Below, piece by piece: positions 8,022 to 8,917 of a stretch of DNA of 8,917 nucleotides (position 1 is its first letter; the number at the start of each line of letters is the position of its first letter). The stretch spans positions 1-8,917 of the forward strand of contig CAYJLW010000118.1 in NCBI GenBank assembly GCA_964370965.1. The letters run 5' to 3'. The translations under genes were made by a program, and so were the position numbers. The notes beneath the pieces are model-generated. The model had not been told where the DNA came from. It saw nothing but the letters and a program-made list of their open reading frames with translations, and searched no databases. This DNA comes from CAYJLW01 sp964370965. GTDB lineage: Bacteria; Actinomycetota; Acidimicrobiia; UBA2766.

Positions 8022-8777
8022 ATGGATGCGATCGTGGCGGCGCTCGCCGCCGAGCAGGAGGAGTTCGCCGCACTGCTCGCCGGCCTGGGTGCCAACGACT
8101 GGGACCTGGCGTCGCGCTGCCCCGGATGGACCGTCTCCGACGTCGTCCTCCACCTCGCGCAGACCGACGAGCTCGCCGCCGGCAGCGTGCGGGGGCGGTT
8201 TCCCGACGTCGCCGGGCGCCTCGCCGCCGGGGCCGAGGTGGCGGACACGGTCGACGACTGGGCGGACGTCGTCGTGGCCAAGGAGCGGGGCGCTCCGGGG
8301 CCCGAGGTGCGGGACCGCTACCTCCGGGCGGCGGCGGACGTCCGGGCAGCGCTGGCGACCTGCGACCCCCATGCCCGGGTGACGTGGGTCGCCGGCGAGC
8401 TTTCCGTAGGCACTCTCGCCACCACTCGTGTCGCGGAGACGTGGATCCACACCGGGGACGTCGCCGCCGCGCTGGGCATCGCCGTTCCCCCCACCGACCG
8501 GCTCTGGCATGTCTGCCGCCTCGCCTGGCGGACGCTGCCCTACGCCTTCACCCGCTCGGGCCGGGAGCTCTCCGGCCCAGTTGCCTTCGAGCTCGTCGGG
8601 CCGCAGGGGGACGACTGGGTCTTCGCCCCCGAGAGCGGGGCGCTCACCCTCGTCCGGGGCGAGGCCCGGGAGCTCTGCCTCGTGGCGGCGCGCCGCGCCG
8701 GCGCCGGGGACACCGGCCTCGCCGCCGAGGGGCCCGACGCCGCCGCCGTGGTCGAGCTCGTGCGCACCTTCGCCTGA
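8022..8777 (+). CDS. MDMPI/DinB-like metal-binding protein (maleylpyruvate isomerase family, TIGR03084-type)
   Basis: 251 residues, ATG at 8022 with AGGGGG 6 nt upstream, stop TGA at 8775. The N-terminal ~150 residues fit the four-helix DinB/MDMPI_N fold: ALLAGLGANDWDLASRCPGW (18-37), TVSDVVLHLAQTDELAAG (H44), and ATTRVAETWIHTGDVAAALG with E139 and H143. The H...E-x3-H spacing matches the zinc triad I recall from mycothiol-dependent maleylpyruvate isomerase of Corynebacterium (His52, Glu144, His148). A C-terminal domain (about 155-251, GPVAFELVGPQGDDW...ELCLVAARRAGA) resembles the second domain of actinobacterial relatives. The characterised member isomerises maleylpyruvate in gentisate catabolism using mycothiol. 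Most paralogues are uncharacterised and no gentisate genes are nearby, so only a metal-binding, perhaps mycothiol-using, enzyme is claimed. It is divergent from the sulfurtransferase. Confidence 0.83.
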   Translation: MDAIVAALAAEQEEFAALLAGLGANDWDLASRCPGWTVSDVVLHLAQTDELAAGSVRGRFPDVAGRLAAGAEVADTVDDWADVVVAKERGAPGPEVRDRYLRAAADVRAALATCDPHARVTWVAGELSVGTLATTRVAETWIHTGDVAAALGIAVPPTDRLWHVCRLAWRTLPYAFTRSGRELSGPVAFELVGPQGDDWVFAPESGALTLVRGEARELCLVAARRAGAGDTGLAAEGPDAAAVVELVRTFA

Positions 8778-8862
8778 GCGGCAGCTCCGACTCACCCCCT
8801 CGGCGGTGAAGGGAGCACGGACTCGAGGCGTCGCGGGTGCGATCAGCGCCGCGTCGCGTTGA
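8778..8862. other. Short non-coding stretch after the MDMPI-like gene
   Basis: Eighty-five bases follow the MDMPI-like stop before the terminal repeats. I see no start codon with a convincing ribosome-binding site, no tRNA-like cloverleaf and no U-tailed terminator hairpin. The short open frames here have random-looking Arg/Pro/Ala-rich composition. Confidence 0.5.
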
Positions 8863-8886
8863 GGCATCACGGCCGCCGCGTCCGGC
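8863..8886. repeat. 24-bp direct repeat, copy 1
   Basis: This block begins GGCATCACGGCCGCCG and ends GTCCGGC. It recurs exactly at 8894-8917 after a 7-bp spacer (GACCGGC), giving a 31-bp period. GCCGCCG (8872-8878) pairs with CGGCGGC (8890-8896) in a 7-bp stem spanning the two copies. Confidence 0.9.
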
Positions 8887-8893
8887 GACCGGC

Positions 8894-8917
8894 GGCATCA
8901 CGGCCGCCGCGTCCGGC
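8894..8917. repeat. 24-bp direct repeat, copy 2, ending at the window edge
   Basis: This is an exact copy of 8863-8886. It finishes precisely at the last base of the window, so further units may follow. A contig ending exactly at a repeat boundary is also what a short-read assembler produces when it reaches an unresolved repeat. Confidence 0.9.

Noticed and set aside
7906..8073. N-terminal extension of the sulfurtransferase to an upstream start
   Set aside because: The extra 56 residues are Pro/Arg/Ser low complexity, overlap the divergent gene and have no ribosome-binding site as good as GAGGAG before the start at 7905.
6380..8281. Minus-strand open frame spanning the SDR 3' end, the spacer and the sulfurtransferase region
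   Set aside because: Pro/Arg-rich throughout, in a different frame from both real genes, and containing repeat-derived peptides. It is not a protein gene.
8778..8870. Possible tRNA or small RNA gene
   Set aside because: There is no T-loop (GTTCRA), no plausible acceptor stem pairing and no cloverleaf.
8863..8917. CRISPR array
   Set aside because: Only two repeats are visible, the spacer is 7 bp rather than about 30 bp, and there are no cas genes.

Overview
The window is about 70% G+C by eye. It has closely packed genes with Shine-Dalgarno-led ATG/GTG starts and TGA/TAG stops. One gene belongs to the mycothiol-dependent maleylpyruvate isomerase-like family. Together these point to a high-GC actinobacterium, possibly an uncultured Acidimicrobiia-type lineage; the lineage is inference only. 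Runs of pure C or G and a 10-N block show this is a scaffold of short-read contigs, probably metagenomic. It is not one proven continuous molecule.

Layout. Positions 1-50 are a poly-C artefact. From 5065 down to 51 on the minus strand lie three consecutive paralogous FAD-dependent oxidoreductases of the phytoene-dehydrogenase-like (COG1233/PYROXD2-type) superfamily. They are read 5065->3410, 3397->1700 and 1703->51. They form one tight operon with a 12-nt gap and then a 4-nt ATGA overlap, and the last gene is cut by the artefact. A 122-bp divergent promoter region with several repeat motifs separates the operon from a plus-strand TetR-type regulator (5188-5775), the obvious candidate regulator. 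Then come G/C homopolymers and the N gap (5776-5834). Beyond the gap is an SDR dehydrogenase (5883-6824) resembling the (3R)-hydroxyacyl-CoA dehydrogenase part of peroxisomal multifunctional enzyme 2. Its ribosome-binding site can fold into a hairpin.

The SDR gene converges on a minus-strand two-domain rhodanese-type sulfurtransferase (7905->7048). Between them is a GC-rich region holding two imperfect copies of a ~100-bp direct repeat, one of which runs into the 3' end of the sulfurtransferase and contributes its last codons. The sulfurtransferase is divergent from a DinB/MDMPI-like metal-binding protein (8022-8777). Their shared 116-bp spacer carries three copies of the 8-mer GCCGACAG. The window ends in a 24-bp direct repeat with a 31-bp period.

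How the genes may work together. The three FAD enzymes plus the TetR regulator look like one inducible module that oxidises or desaturates a lipophilic substrate. No phytoene synthase, cyclase or other carotenoid gene is in view, so the substrate is unknown. The SDR may belong to the same lipid or acyl-CoA metabolism, but the scaffold gap means its adjacency is unproven. The sulfurtransferase/MDMPI-like pair is a separate unit with possible links to sulfur and low-molecular-weight thiol chemistry. The most unusual items are the triplicated, diverged oxidoreductases, the repeat-rich divergent promoters, the anti-Shine-Dalgarno hairpin ahead of the SDR gene, and the repeat-derived end of the sulfurtransferase.
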